Positions 12,847 through 19,821 of a stretch of DNA of 19,837 nucleotides are shown piece by piece. The first letter of the stretch is position 1, and every line of letters starts with the position of its first letter. The DNA lies in contig VBFD01000083.1 in the NCBI GenBank assembly GCA_005883585.1, forward strand, positions 1 through 19,837, read 5' to 3'. Both the position numbers and the translations under genes were made by a program. Under the pieces are notes generated by a model, which searched no databases, had not been told where the DNA came from, and saw only the letters and a list, made by a program, of their open reading frames with translations. The DNA comes from UBA10449 sp005883585 (lineage in GTDB: Bacteria; Chloroflexota; Dormibacteria; Dormibacterales; Dormibacteraceae).

Positions 12847-13678
12847 TGTGGTAATGAAGGCGGAGCACCGGCATACCCCACCAGCGCACGTCGTGGTCGG
12901 TCCGCACCGAGCCATCGCCGTCGGGATAGACATGGAAGAGCTCGGTGAGACCGCGCACGTACCAGACGCGAAGTCGCGTTGGTCCGGTAGCGGTGATTCG
13001 GTAGAAGCCAGGATCGCCAAACCGGCGGCCTGACGAGATGAGCTTCAGGGAGCCGTCCGAGTTGGCTTCGGGCCGCAGCAGGACGGTCGCGTTGCCTCGC
13101 GGGACCGGGAAAACCGTCTTCACGCAAGGGCCGGACCCGGGCGGTGAGGCCGTCGCATACAGGCCCGAGTAGATGACCAGGCCGCTGGCCAGGTTGCGGC
13201 GCAGCCAGCTCGTGAAAACCACGCGTCCGGAATGGTCGACGAGCTGCTCCACGTCGCTGGTCATGCCCTGGGCGGTCTCGAGCGGGTACATCGGGAAATT
13301 CAGCTGCTCCATCCGGCGGCTGACGAAGTGGATCAGCGCCCAACCGAAGGGCCAGAAGAGCGGCGACCACTGCGACCACACGTCGAGGTGGTAGCGAGCG
13401 GTGTGCTCGTAGAAGTCGCGCACCGAAGGGTGGAGGCGGCTGGAGTCGAAGCCATCGCCATCGAGCGCGCCGCAGTCTGGAAGCAGTCCGATGTCGCGGC
13501 CGGTCTTGACCTCGAGGCCGGCCTCAGTGGCGAGCGAGCGGTGGAAATCGGTTCCGATTCGACGGGGGCCGGTCGGCCCGTCCAGCCATGTGGCCTGGCC
13601 GCGATCCATGCGGCGGCCGAGCAGGAAGCAGAGGAACAGGATCACGGCCTCGGCGATCGTTCCGACTAGGCGCCGCAT
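12776..13678 (-). CDS. Unrecognised N-terminally membrane-anchored protein
   Basis: A 300-residue protein I do not recognise. Residues 4-20 (LVGTIAEAVILFLCFLL) look like an uncleaved membrane anchor. A mixed region follows with FHRSLATEAGLEV, LHPSVRDFYEHTARYHLDVWSQWSPLFWPFGWALIHFVSRRMEQLNFPMYPL (aromatic-rich, possibly membrane-near), and a beta-rich second half (VVFTSWLRRN, GLVIYSGLYATA, VKTVFPVPRGNATVLLRPE, FYRITATG, RTDHDVRWWGMPVLRLHYHI). The RLHYHI stretch at about residue 277 looks like a natural late strand; the last 23 codons are antisense to the YjbR-like gene and may not be native. The start is ATG 13678. Codon use and the ordered pattern make it a real gene, with the C-terminus doubtful. 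No enzyme motif was found. Confidence 0.65.
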   Translation of the reverse strand: MRRLVGTIAEAVILFLCFLLGRRMDRGQATWLDGPTGPRRIGTDFHRSLATEAGLEVKTGRDIGLLPDCGALDGDGFDSSRLHPSVRDFYEHTARYHLDVWSQWSPLFWPFGWALIHFVSRRMEQLNFPMYPLETAQGMTSDVEQLVDHSGRVVFTSWLRRNLASGLVIYSGLYATASPPGSGPCVKTVFPVPRGNATVLLRPEANSDGSLKLISSGRRFGDPGFYRITATGPTRLRVWYVRGLTELFHVYPDGDGSVRTDHDVRWWGMPVLRLHYHITLGPAGRAAGASEPPAYTPVRP

Positions 13679-13717
13679 GGCACCACTCTAAGCGCGAGGG
13701 TGGGCGGTTACGACCTT

Positions 13718-14911
13718 CTAATGGTGGTGGTGTTCGTGCTCGGGCTCGTGGTGGTCGTGGTGCCCGTGCGTATGCCCGCCAGGGCTCTCCATTGCGCGTA
13801 GCATGCCGAGCCCATCGGTGGTCAGGAACCGCCATCCGAGCAGGGCGATCAGCGCCAGCGCCGCGAAGTCGAGGAACGTCGTGTAGTTCCACGTCGGGCT
13901 CGTCTGGAAGACAGCGATGAAGTGATGCGCAGGAGCCAGGCCGAAGAACTGGAACAGCTCACCGATGAGAAACCCGGCGAGGACCATCGCGACGTATGAG
14001 GTGATGAGCAGGTAAAGGCTCGTGCGCGCGCCGTAATACTTCCGGTAGATGTTGAGGATGGGGATGATGATCAGGTCGGCGAAGATGAAGCTGATCACGC
14101 CGCCGAAGCTGATGCCGCCGTTCCACAGCACCACCGCGAGTGGGATGTTGCCGACGGAGCACACGAAGCTCAGCAGGGAGATGATCGGCGCCACGATCGG
14201 ATCCCAGAACGCGCTCAGGCCCGGCTGACGGGTAAGGAAGAGCGACTGCCAGAAGCTGTTCGGAACCCACGCGGCCAGCGCGCCGGCGATGAGGAACCCG
14301 AGCAGCAGGTCCTGCCACAGGCTGTAGACATCCCCATAGAAGTAATGGCTGACCGCGGTGAAGGCGCGTGGGGAAAACAGGCGCCGGAGGAATGGGCCGC
14401 CGGTGACGGCCATGTCCATCTCTCCGTGTCCTTCCATACGGCCTCTGAGTCCCTTCTCGGCCTGCTCGCGGGCGAGCGTGGCCATGCGCGCGCGAAGGGT
14501 GTATTTGAAGATGAGCGCCAGGATCCCGATCATCAGCAAGCCGCCGGCAAACTCGGCAGCCACGAACTGCCAGCCCAGCAGAACGAACAAGACGATGCCA
14601 AGCTCGAAGACCAGGTTGGTGCTGGCGAATTCGAAGAGGATCGCGTTGGCCAGGGTCGCGCCTCTGCGGAACAGCCCACGCGAGATGGCGACTGCCGCAT
14701 AGGAGCAGCTGGAGCTGGCGGCGCCGAAGAGCGTCGCGAAGGTGACGCCGCGGAGGTCGTCCTTGCCGAGCGTGCGAATGATCGCCTGCTTGGAAACGAC
14801 CGTCTGCACGATCGCGGAGATCACGAAGCCGAGGGTGAGCGGCCAGAGGACCTCCCAGAACATGAAGAAGGCCATCTGCAGCGCCTGACCGATGGCGTTG
14901 AAAACCGACAC
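13718..14911 (-). CDS. Permease of the YraQ/ArsP_1 (DUF318) family with His-rich tail
   Basis: A 397-residue protein with about eight membrane helices. Landmarks are ATLFGAASSSCSYAAVAISRGLFRRGA with a Cys in the first half, FEFASTNLVFELGIV, and SFVCSVGNIPLAVVLWNGGISFGGVISFIFADLIIIPILNIYRKYYG in the second half. These belong to the permease group including ArsP and YraQ, which exports organoarsenicals or other small substrates in characterised cases. The C-terminus carries HTHGHHDHHEPEHEHHHH, a clear metal-binding tail. The gene starts with GTG 14911, 5 bp after the csoR-like gene on the same strand. Control by the CsoR operator upstream suggests a metal-related role, probably copper or another soft ion, but the substrate is not settled by sequence. 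Confidence 0.85.
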   Translation of the reverse strand: MSVFNAIGQALQMAFFMFWEVLWPLTLGFVISAIVQTVVSKQAIIRTLGKDDLRGVTFATLFGAASSSCSYAAVAISRGLFRRGATLANAILFEFASTNLVFELGIVLFVLLGWQFVAAEFAGGLLMIGILALIFKYTLRARMATLAREQAEKGLRGRMEGHGEMDMAVTGGPFLRRLFSPRAFTAVSHYFYGDVYSLWQDLLLGFLIAGALAAWVPNSFWQSLFLTRQPGLSAFWDPIVAPIISLLSFVCSVGNIPLAVVLWNGGISFGGVISFIFADLIIIPILNIYRKYYGARTSLYLLITSYVAMVLAGFLIGELFQFFGLAPAHHFIAVFQTSPTWNYTTFLDFAALALIALLGWRFLTTDGLGMLRAMESPGGHTHGHHDHHEPEHEHHHH

Positions 14912-14916
14912 TCTGG

Positions 14917-15192
14917 TTACGCCTTCACGAGGCGCTCCACCGCGCCATTGAGCTCCTTGACTTTGGCGTCGCCGTCGCCGGCCCGGATCGCTTCAGCCAC
15001 GCAGTGCTGGGTGTGGTCGGCGAGCAGAAGGAGGGCCACGTTTTCGAGCGCGGCCTTCACGGCGCTGACCTGGGTCAGGACGTCGATGCAGTAGCGGTCA
15101 TCGTCGACCATCCTCTGAAGGCCCCTGACCTGGCCTTCGATTCTCTGCAGGCGGCGCTGGACGTGCGGCTTGTGCTTTGCATACCCTGGCAT
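14917..15192 (-). CDS. csoR: CsoR-family metal-sensing repressor
   Basis: A 91-residue all-helical repressor that releases DNA when it binds Cu(I) in the characterised members. The canonical start MPGYAKHK and the helix VQRRLQRIEGQVRGLQRMVDDDRYCIDVLTQVSAVKAAL are typical. The three ligands of the copper type are present: Cys35 in YCID, and His60 and Cys64 in DHTQHC, which keep the His-x3-Cys spacing of M. tuberculosis CsoR. The ATG at 15192 gives MPGY. A GTG at 15201 would add three residues and touch the operator. An excellent palindrome sits at 15201-15221. The permease follows 5 bp later, so the pair is an operon. Formaldehyde-type (FrmR) and nickel-type (RcnR) relatives lack this Cys-His-Cys set, which argues for copper. 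Confidence 0.9.
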   Translation of the reverse strand: MPGYAKHKPHVQRRLQRIEGQVRGLQRMVDDDRYCIDVLTQVSAVKAALENVALLLLADHTQHCVAEAIRAGDGDAKVKELNGAVERLVKA

Positions 15193-15200
15193 GCACGCCA

Positions 15201-15221
15201 CTATACCCCCGAGGGGTATAG
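15201..15221. promoter_or_regulatory. CsoR operator
   Basis: A perfect 9-bp inverted repeat with core TATACCCC-CGA-GGGGTATA, extended on both sides by C and G. It lies 8 bp before the csoR ATG and so overlaps the expected promoter or ribosome site. The T-A-rich ends and the C4/G4 core fit CsoR operators that bind two tetramers. It also lies 4 bp from the 3' end of the methyltransferase gene. Confidence 0.85.
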
Positions 15222-15225
15222 CTCG

Positions 15226-15939
15226 CTACGGTCGGGTGCCCACTATGCGGTCTCGATTCGGCATGTAGTCCGGGACCACCTGGGCTTCGAGCCCGGCATT
15301 GGTGACAGCCGACACGTAGTCGTCGGTCTCGGTCAGCCTGAGGCGATGGGGCTCCATGAAGTACTCGATGCCCGCACTGGTTTGGACCAGATGGTGCATC
15401 TCCAGCTCGGTGATGCTCCCTTCTCGGCGGCTGAACGAGAGGCGCACGACCGTGGCTTCACTGTCATGGGCCACGTCGGGCTGGTCAGGACGGAAGTTGT
15501 CAAGCCAGTGATCGGGACGCACCCAGCCGTCGATGATCAAGACTCCACCCGGCGCGACGTGCGCCGCAAGTCGAGCGACTGCCGACCGCATCTCCGCCAG
15601 GTCTGTCATGTAGCCGATGCTGCTGAAGAGGCAGGTGACGGCGTCGAAGGTCTTGCCGAGGTCGAGAGTCCGCATGTCGCCCTCGCGCAGCGGAACCCCG
15701 GGCAGCCGGGTCTGCGCGACAGCCAGCATCGCGGGACTGAGATCTACACCCTGGACCTCGTACCAGCGTTGCATCTCGACCAGATGAGCACCGGTGCCGC
15801 AGGCGACGTCGAGCAGGGTTTTCGCGGTCGGGCATGCGCCCTGGATGATCCGGTGCAGCTCGGCCGCTTCAGCCGGATAGTCCTTGATCCCAGAGCCCAC
15901 ATAGAGAAGGTCGTAGATCCTCGCGCTCTTGTCGTACAC
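15226..15939 (-). CDS. Class I SAM-dependent methyltransferase (TylM1/DesVI-like)
   Basis: A 237-residue methyltransferase. The start YDKSARIYDLLYVGSGIKDYPAEAAELHRII and the motif I LLDVACGTGAHL are followed by VQGVDLSPAMLAVAQTRLPGVPLREGDMRTLDLGKTFDAVTCLFSSIGYM. This closely follows the pattern of TylM1 and DesVI, N,N-dimethyltransferases acting on dTDP-amino sugars, down to the ACGTGxHL, DMRxxxLG and FSSIGY blocks. The second half (GGVLIIDGWVRPDHWLDNF) diverges slightly where the sugar enzymes have an EPW motif, so the substrate is uncertain. No other sugar or glycosyltransferase genes are near. The start is GTG 15939, with stops in frame just upstream. It ends 4 bp from the csoR operator on the same strand as csoR. 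Confidence 0.85.
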   Translation of the reverse strand: MYDKSARIYDLLYVGSGIKDYPAEAAELHRIIQGACPTAKTLLDVACGTGAHLVEMQRWYEVQGVDLSPAMLAVAQTRLPGVPLREGDMRTLDLGKTFDAVTCLFSSIGYMTDLAEMRSAVARLAAHVAPGGVLIIDGWVRPDHWLDNFRPDQPDVAHDSEATVVRLSFSRREGSITELEMHHLVQTSAGIEYFMEPHRLRLTETDDYVSAVTNAGLEAQVVPDYMPNRDRIVGTRP

Positions 15940-16081
15940 GACCTAAAGCTAATTGCAGGCGGCGATGTAGTGCTGGAGGGCGCCTTGCCAGCCACCACGC
16001 GGCCCGGCGTTCCAGGAATTCGCGCAATCGCTGAAGAAAGCAGCCGAACGACCCGCCTGATCGCGGGCTAACCTCTCGTGG

Positions 16082-16456
16082 TTGAATCGGCTGGCCACGG
16101 CGTTCGCAATCGGTGGGATGCTGCTCAGCGCGTGCGGTGCGGCTGTTGCGCCCGCAGTCTCGCGCTCGAGTCCCATCGCAACGACGACAGCCCCGGCCAC
16201 ATCTTCTGCTGAGGCGTCGCCCCCGCCTGCGGATCTGATCCTGTCGGACTCGAGGTACGGCAAGATCCTGTTCGACGGGTCGGGTCGCACGCTCTACTTA
16301 TTGGGTGGCGGTGACCAGGTGGTCTACGCCGGCCACCCGCTCTACTACTACGCAGGTGATCACGCGGAAGGCGAGATCAAGTGCCAGGCCGTGGTGGAGT
16401 TCGGGGGCGGATGGTATGTCGTCGATGGCAATGGCAACAAGATCACGCGCCCGTGA
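16082..16456 (+). CDS. Small lipoprotein with one shortened COG4315/Lipoprotein_15-like repeat
   Basis: A 124-residue lipoprotein. The signal peptide ends in the lipobox LLSAC (Cys18). A Thr/Ser/Pro-rich linker follows (about 20-52), then YGKILFDGSGRTLYLL and QVVYAGHPLYYYAGDHAEGEIKCQAVVEFGGGWYVVDGNGNKI. In the COG4315 family two such repeats occur, each starting with a GxILxDGxGRTLY-type block and with a long C..C-WPP segment between. Here the first block joins directly to the end block of the second, with the Cys- and Trp-rich middle absent. This may be an old deletion. The start is TTG 16082 with no clear ribosome site; the lipobox supports it. The function is unknown. Confidence 0.7.
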   Translation: MNRLATAFAIGGMLLSACGAAVAPAVSRSSPIATTTAPATSSAEASPPPADLILSDSRYGKILFDGSGRTLYLLGGGDQVVYAGHPLYYYAGDHAEGEIKCQAVVEFGGGWYVVDGNGNKITRP

Positions 16457-16536
16457 CATGCGTCGTAAGGACGGACTAGGAAGAAGGAGTTCGGCGGAGC
16501 CGGGTGGTCCTTCAAGGACGTATTGCTGTTAACGTA

Positions 16537-16570
16537 TTGACTCCGAACAGATGTTTGGTATACTTGTCTC
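16537..16570 (+). promoter_or_regulatory. Promoter of the HNH/DUF222 gene, leaderless
   Basis: TTGACT (16537-16542) and TATACT (16559-16564) are separated by 16 bp and match the sigma-70-type -35 and -10 boxes in 5 of 6 positions each. The start codon begins 7 nt after the -10 box, just where transcription would begin. No Shine-Dalgarno site fits in between, so the mRNA is probably leaderless. Confidence 0.7.
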
Positions 16571-17767
16571 ATGTTGGGGGAAGGGGGGACACCCCTCTCG
16601 AGACTGCTAGCGGCGGCGCGCGACTTTCAGGCTAGGGAAGACCGCCGGGTTGACCTGAAAGGCTTGCGGGCCGTCATCGATTTACTCGAAGGCGAGTTCG
16701 CCGGCGAGGCTTGTGCGATGAAACGCTCAGGCGAGCAGCTGGTTGCCGGCAACATCAGCGCCGCCACCTGGATCAGCCGGATCTGCGGCATGTCGAAACC
16801 ATCTGCTCACGACCGGCTCTGCGTCGGCGAGCAGCTGGAATCGTTGCCCCTGGTTGCAGAAGCCCTCTCAAAGGGCGAGATCAGCTACCAGTCGGCGTCG
16901 GTGATCTGTCACCAGCGCGAGAAGCTGGGCGAGAACAGCGATTGCCTGGACGAAGAGATGTGGGTCGGCTTTGCGCGCAAGCACACGATCGAGGATCGGA
17001 ACTGGATCGGTGCTCACATGCGCTATGCGGGCGAGCCGGAGGGCTTCGATCGCGACACCGAGGAGAACTACGAAGAGCGCTTCCTCCACATCAGCCAGAT
17101 GAAGGGCATGTATCACCTCAGCGGGGTCCTCGACCACGAGAGCGGGGCCGCCCTCAAGACCGCGATCGACGGGCTCGCCAAGCGCCTGGGGCAAGACGAC
17201 ACCAGGACGCCCAAGCAGCGCCGCGCGGATGCTCTGACCGAGGTCGTCTACAAGGCCCTGGACGAGGGCAAGCTGCCCAGGCGCAACGGGGTCCGCCCGC
17301 ACATCACCATCACCACCACCCTGGAAGGCTTGAAGGGCGAGCTGGGGGCGGCGGCCTCAGAGCTCGAGGCGGGGATACCGATCTCGAGCAAGACCGTGCA
17401 GCGGCTGGCGTGCGACGGCACCTTGAGCCGGGTCCTGAGAGCAGACTCGATGGTGGTCGATGTCGGCCGGGCGACGCGAGCCATATCGCCGGCCCAGCGC
17501 CGCGGGCTGAAAGCCCAGTACCGCGGCTGCGGCGGGCCGGGCTGCGACCGCCCGATCACCTGGACGAGTGCGCATCACGTCGAGTTTTGGTCTCGGGGCG
17601 GGCCGAACGACCTGCCCAATCTCCTCCCCCTCTGCTATTACCACCACCGCCTGGTGCACGAAGGCGGATGGCAGGTGGTGAAAGCGGGCGACGAGGTGAG
17701 GTTCATCCCACCTGATCGTGTGAACGTGCGGCGTGCGCGGGGACCGGGAGTGCGCTGGGCGGCTTAG
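16571..17767 (+). CDS. DUF222 / 13E12-type HNH endonuclease-like protein
   Basis: A 398-residue protein of the family known from Mycobacterium 13E12 repeats and abundant in actinobacteria and relatives. The N-terminal two-thirds is DUF222: GLRAVIDLLEGEFAGEAC, SAATWISRICGMSKPSAHDRLCVGEQLESLPLVAEALSKGEISYQSASVI. HISQMKGMYHLSGVLDHESGAALKTAID and TPKQRRADALTEV follow. The C-terminus is an HNH domain with Cys320 and Cys325, WTSAHHVEFW (His335 and His336), then LPNLLPLCYYHHRLVHEGGW with the second Cys-x3-HH and the His-Glu. HNH nucleases cut DNA with a metal ion, but the job of this family is not established; a mobile-element link has been proposed. The predicted leaderless promoter at 16537-16570 supports the ATG at 16571. 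The gene is flanked by a clean intergenic region, with no inverted repeats seen. Confidence 0.9.
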   Translation: MLGEGGTPLSRLLAAARDFQAREDRRVDLKGLRAVIDLLEGEFAGEACAMKRSGEQLVAGNISAATWISRICGMSKPSAHDRLCVGEQLESLPLVAEALSKGEISYQSASVICHQREKLGENSDCLDEEMWVGFARKHTIEDRNWIGAHMRYAGEPEGFDRDTEENYEERFLHISQMKGMYHLSGVLDHESGAALKTAIDGLAKRLGQDDTRTPKQRRADALTEVVYKALDEGKLPRRNGVRPHITITTTLEGLKGELGAAASELEAGIPISSKTVQRLACDGTLSRVLRADSMVVDVGRATRAISPAQRRGLKAQYRGCGGPGCDRPITWTSAHHVEFWSRGGPNDLPNLLPLCYYHHRLVHEGGWQVVKAGDEVRFIPPDRVNVRRARGPGVRWAA

Positions 17768-17776
17768 ACCCAAGAA

Positions 17777-18610
17777 TCAGTTGTCTGACGTACGAGACCG
17801 CCTGAATTCCTGGACCTCGTGCAGAGTTCGGTTCACTCCCATCTGCCGGTTCATCCATGGGCCCATGCCCGGAAAGAAGTCGATCAGCGCTCGCATCAAT
17901 CGCCCGGGGCCGGGCATCACGACGATCTCCGCGCGGTCGCGGTCGAGAGCGCGCAGAAGTGCTTTGGTCACCATCCCGACTGGGGCCATGAACGCGGAGG
18001 CAGGCTGGTGCATCTCATCGAGGGTGCGCTGGCCTTGACCCGCCCCGCGGATCGCGCCAAGGATCAGCACTGAGGCGGTCACGCCGCGCGCTCGGTAGTC
18101 GCTCCGAAGGACCCGCGTGAAGCCGATCACGCCGTCCTTTGCCGCCGCATATGCCTCCGTGAACGGAAAGCTGACGCGTCCGGCCATCGCGGAGATGTTC
18201 ACGATGTGCCCGCGGCCTCGCTCGAGCATTCCCGGCAGGACGAGATGCGTCAGCGCGATCGGCGCCGTCAGGTTCAGGTCGAGGATCGCCAGGTTCTCTT
18301 CGATCGTCATCTCGTCGAACGCACGCAGTGGATCGCCGCCGGCGTTGTTGACTAGCACATCGACTCCGCCGAATTCGCGCTCGGCCGCACCCACCAGCAG
18401 CGTGCGCGAATCGGCGTCGAGCACGTCGCTGACCACGATGACCACGCGCGCGCCGCGCTTGCGCAGCTCGGACGCGACGGCTTCCAGCTCCGGCCCAGAC
18501 CTGCTCGTGAGCACCAAGTTCATGCCACGCCCGGCGAGGGCTGCGGCGATGTGCGGTCCGATTCCTCTTGAGGCTCCGGTGACGAGCGCCGTCTTATCTT
18601 TGAGGTCCAT
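17777..18610 (-). CDS. Short-chain dehydrogenase/reductase (SDR)
   Basis: A 277-residue classical SDR, an NAD(P)-dependent oxidoreductase. TGASRGIG (11-18) is the cofactor-binding turn, NNAG (88-91) stabilises the sheet, and Ser140, Tyr154 and Lys158 (YAAAK) form the catalytic set. Arg39-type residues in LTSRSG hint at NADP use. The C-terminal 80 residues carry a hydrophobic GPGRLMRALIDFFPGMGPWMNRQMG stretch that could form a membrane-near helix, as in long-chain fatty-acid or steroid SDRs. The start ATG 18610 has a GGGAGG ribosome site 6 nt upstream. It is the second gene after the deazaflavin-type reductase at 18622, with 11 bp between, in an operon probably controlled by the divergent TetR. 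The substrate is unknown. Confidence 0.9.
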   Translation of the reverse strand: MDLKDKTALVTGASRGIGPHIAAALAGRGMNLVLTSRSGPELEAVASELRKRGARVVIVVSDVLDADSRTLLVGAAEREFGGVDVLVNNAGGDPLRAFDEMTIEENLAILDLNLTAPIALTHLVLPGMLERGRGHIVNISAMAGRVSFPFTEAYAAAKDGVIGFTRVLRSDYRARGVTASVLILGAIRGAGQGQRTLDEMHQPASAFMAPVGMVTKALLRALDRDRAEIVVMPGPGRLMRALIDFFPGMGPWMNRQMGVNRTLHEVQEFRRSRTSDN

Positions 18611-18621
18611 CTCACACCTCC

Positions 18622-19056
18622 CTATTTCTTTGCGGCGATGCGCATGCGGATGGTCTTGGTCATGCCTGCAAGAGCGCTTCCGTACCGAACGATCGGAGGC
18701 AGCTGGGACTTGACGTCGGCGATCTCGACAACGGAGGCGTCGACCAGGTGGTAATCCGTACCCCGATAGCGGAGATCCGCATCGCCGGCAGCGATCACGT
18801 TGCGTGCCCAGCCTGAGTTCTCACCGAACGCGAGCCCGAACCAGAACCAGCCGCCGCGCGGAAAGGCCGTGACAGGGGTGGCGTAGATCCGGCCAGATTT
18901 GCGCCCGCGATGATGAAGGAGGGAGAACATCGGGACCCACCGGCCGCCCGCGATCCGCAGAATGAGCGGGTTCAGCAGATGAGTCAGCGGCCGGATGATC
19001 CGGTCTACGAAACGCGGTACGTCGGATGGTCGCGACACTTCGGCACTCGCAGTCAT
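18622..19056 (-). CDS. Nitroreductase-family deazaflavin (F420)-dependent oxidoreductase, second copy
   Basis: A 144-residue split-barrel protein of the DDN type. Landmarks are LLHHRGRKSGRIYATPVTAFPRGGWFWFGLAFGENSGWARNVIAAGDADLRYRGTDYHLVDASVV, which keep the GRKSGR phosphate-binding turn and the W-RN-AAG helix of the family. It differs clearly from the copy at 10957. The start ATG 19056 was preferred: an AAGGAG ribosome site lies 11 nt upstream, whereas the GTG at 19068 would sit 1 nt after it. The basic RMRIAAKK end and the hydrophobic helix IRPLTHLLNPLILRI could associate with the membrane. It is the first gene of the two-gene operon with the SDR. F420-dependent reduction of a ketone or lipid-like substrate is a reasonable inference. 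Confidence 0.85.
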   Translation of the reverse strand: MTASAEVSRPSDVPRFVDRIIRPLTHLLNPLILRIAGGRWVPMFSLLHHRGRKSGRIYATPVTAFPRGGWFWFGLAFGENSGWARNVIAAGDADLRYRGTDYHLVDASVVEIADVKSQLPPIVRYGSALAGMTKTIRMRIAAKK

Positions 19057-19112
19057 CTCATCAAACACTCCTTGGTAGAGGCATGAATCCCATGACCACT
19101 GTAGTCTATTCC

Positions 19113-19126
19113 ATCAAGTGATTGAT
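19113..19126. promoter_or_regulatory. Possible TetR operator
   Basis: ATCAA-GTGA-TTGAT is a 14-bp inverted repeat with 5-bp arms between the divergent reductase operon and the TetR gene, ending at the first base of the TTG start. A TetR protein bound here would block its own gene and perhaps the operon. The palindrome is short, so support is modest. Confidence 0.35.
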
Positions 19127-19734
19127 TGAGCGCGAAGAAGAAACCCGGGCGGGGCCGGCCGAAGGCGAATTCGGACGCCGAGCCTCGGCGTGACGAGCTG
19201 GTGCTGGCCGCCTACCGGCGGATCGCCGAAGCCGGCTTCGAGGGCTTACGCACCAGGGACGTGGCCGCCGAGGTGGGGGTCAACATCGCCACCCTCCACT
19301 ACTACTTCCCGACCAAGGAGGCGCTGATCCGCGGCGTCGTCGGTCACGCGATGGGCCGGTTCCGGACGATATTGACGCCTGGCACCAGGCCTGGCGAGCT
19401 GCTGGCGGCTCAGTTCAAAGGGATTCGGCGGCTGGCCAAGAACGAGCCAGAGCTGTTCGTGGTCATGGGCGAGCTGGCCCTGCGGTCCGGACGGGATCCC
19501 GCGATCGCCGCGATCTTCAAGGACACGATTCAGGCCTGGCACGAAACACTCGTCGTGCTCGTACGTCACGCTCAAAACGACGGCTTCGTGGACGCAAAGC
19601 TGAATCCGGACGCGACCGCCTCATTAGTGATCGCGACCATGAGCGGCCTGTTCATGGTCCCGGTTGCCAACTCGGCTTCTGACCGGATCGACAAGGCGCT
19701 GCGCCAACTGGAGAGCTTCCTCGGCCTGAAGTAA
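19126..19734 (+). CDS. TetR/AcrR family transcriptional regulator
   Basis: A 202-residue regulator. After a basic N-terminal arm (AKKKPGRGRPKANS) comes the TetR helix-turn-helix, DELVLAAYRRIAEAGFEGLRTRDVAAEVGVNIATLHYYFPTKEALIRGVV (residues about 23-72), with the LHYYFPTKEAL recognition helix end. The C-terminal ligand domain is all-helical and has no recognisable motif. TetR proteins repress genes next to them until a small molecule binds. The divergent F420-type reductase/SDR operon at 17777-19056 is the most likely target, with 69 bp between starts. The start is TTG 19126 and lies in a possible operator; there is no strong ribosome site, so the N-terminal arm could start a little later. Confidence 0.85.
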   Translation: MSAKKKPGRGRPKANSDAEPRRDELVLAAYRRIAEAGFEGLRTRDVAAEVGVNIATLHYYFPTKEALIRGVVGHAMGRFRTILTPGTRPGELLAAQFKGIRRLAKNEPELFVVMGELALRSGRDPAIAAIFKDTIQAWHETLVVLVRHAQNDGFVDAKLNPDATASLVIATMSGLFMVPVANSASDRIDKALRQLESFLGLK

Positions 19735-19744
19735 TCCCTGCCAT

Positions 19745-19762
19745 CTCATCCCTACGGATGAG
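19745..19762. other. Small hairpin downstream of tetR
   Basis: CTCATCC (19745-19751) and GGATGAG (19756-19762) pair perfectly around the loop CTAC, 10 bp after the TetR stop. No T-run follows on either strand in the right place, so it is not a clear terminator, but the position after a gene end fits one. Confidence 0.35.
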
Positions 19763-19821
19763 GGCAAAAATCGCCCCCTGTGCTGACGACGTGGTGAGCG
19801 GTGACGAATAGCGTGGTCGCC

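Noticed and set aside
15949..16290. A minus-strand frame whose end reads WNAGPRGGWQGALQHYIAAC, possibly the tail of a lost gene before the methyltransferase
   Set aside because: Most of the frame is antisense to the lipoprotein gene, and the only gene-like part is about 25 residues. It could be a remnant of an SRPBCC-like C-terminus but is too short to support.
16571..17767. Interpretation of the HNH/DUF222 gene as part of a mobile element or homing intron
   Set aside because: No inverted or direct repeats, no integrase and no split host gene were seen around it; a clean promoter suggests an ordinary resident gene.
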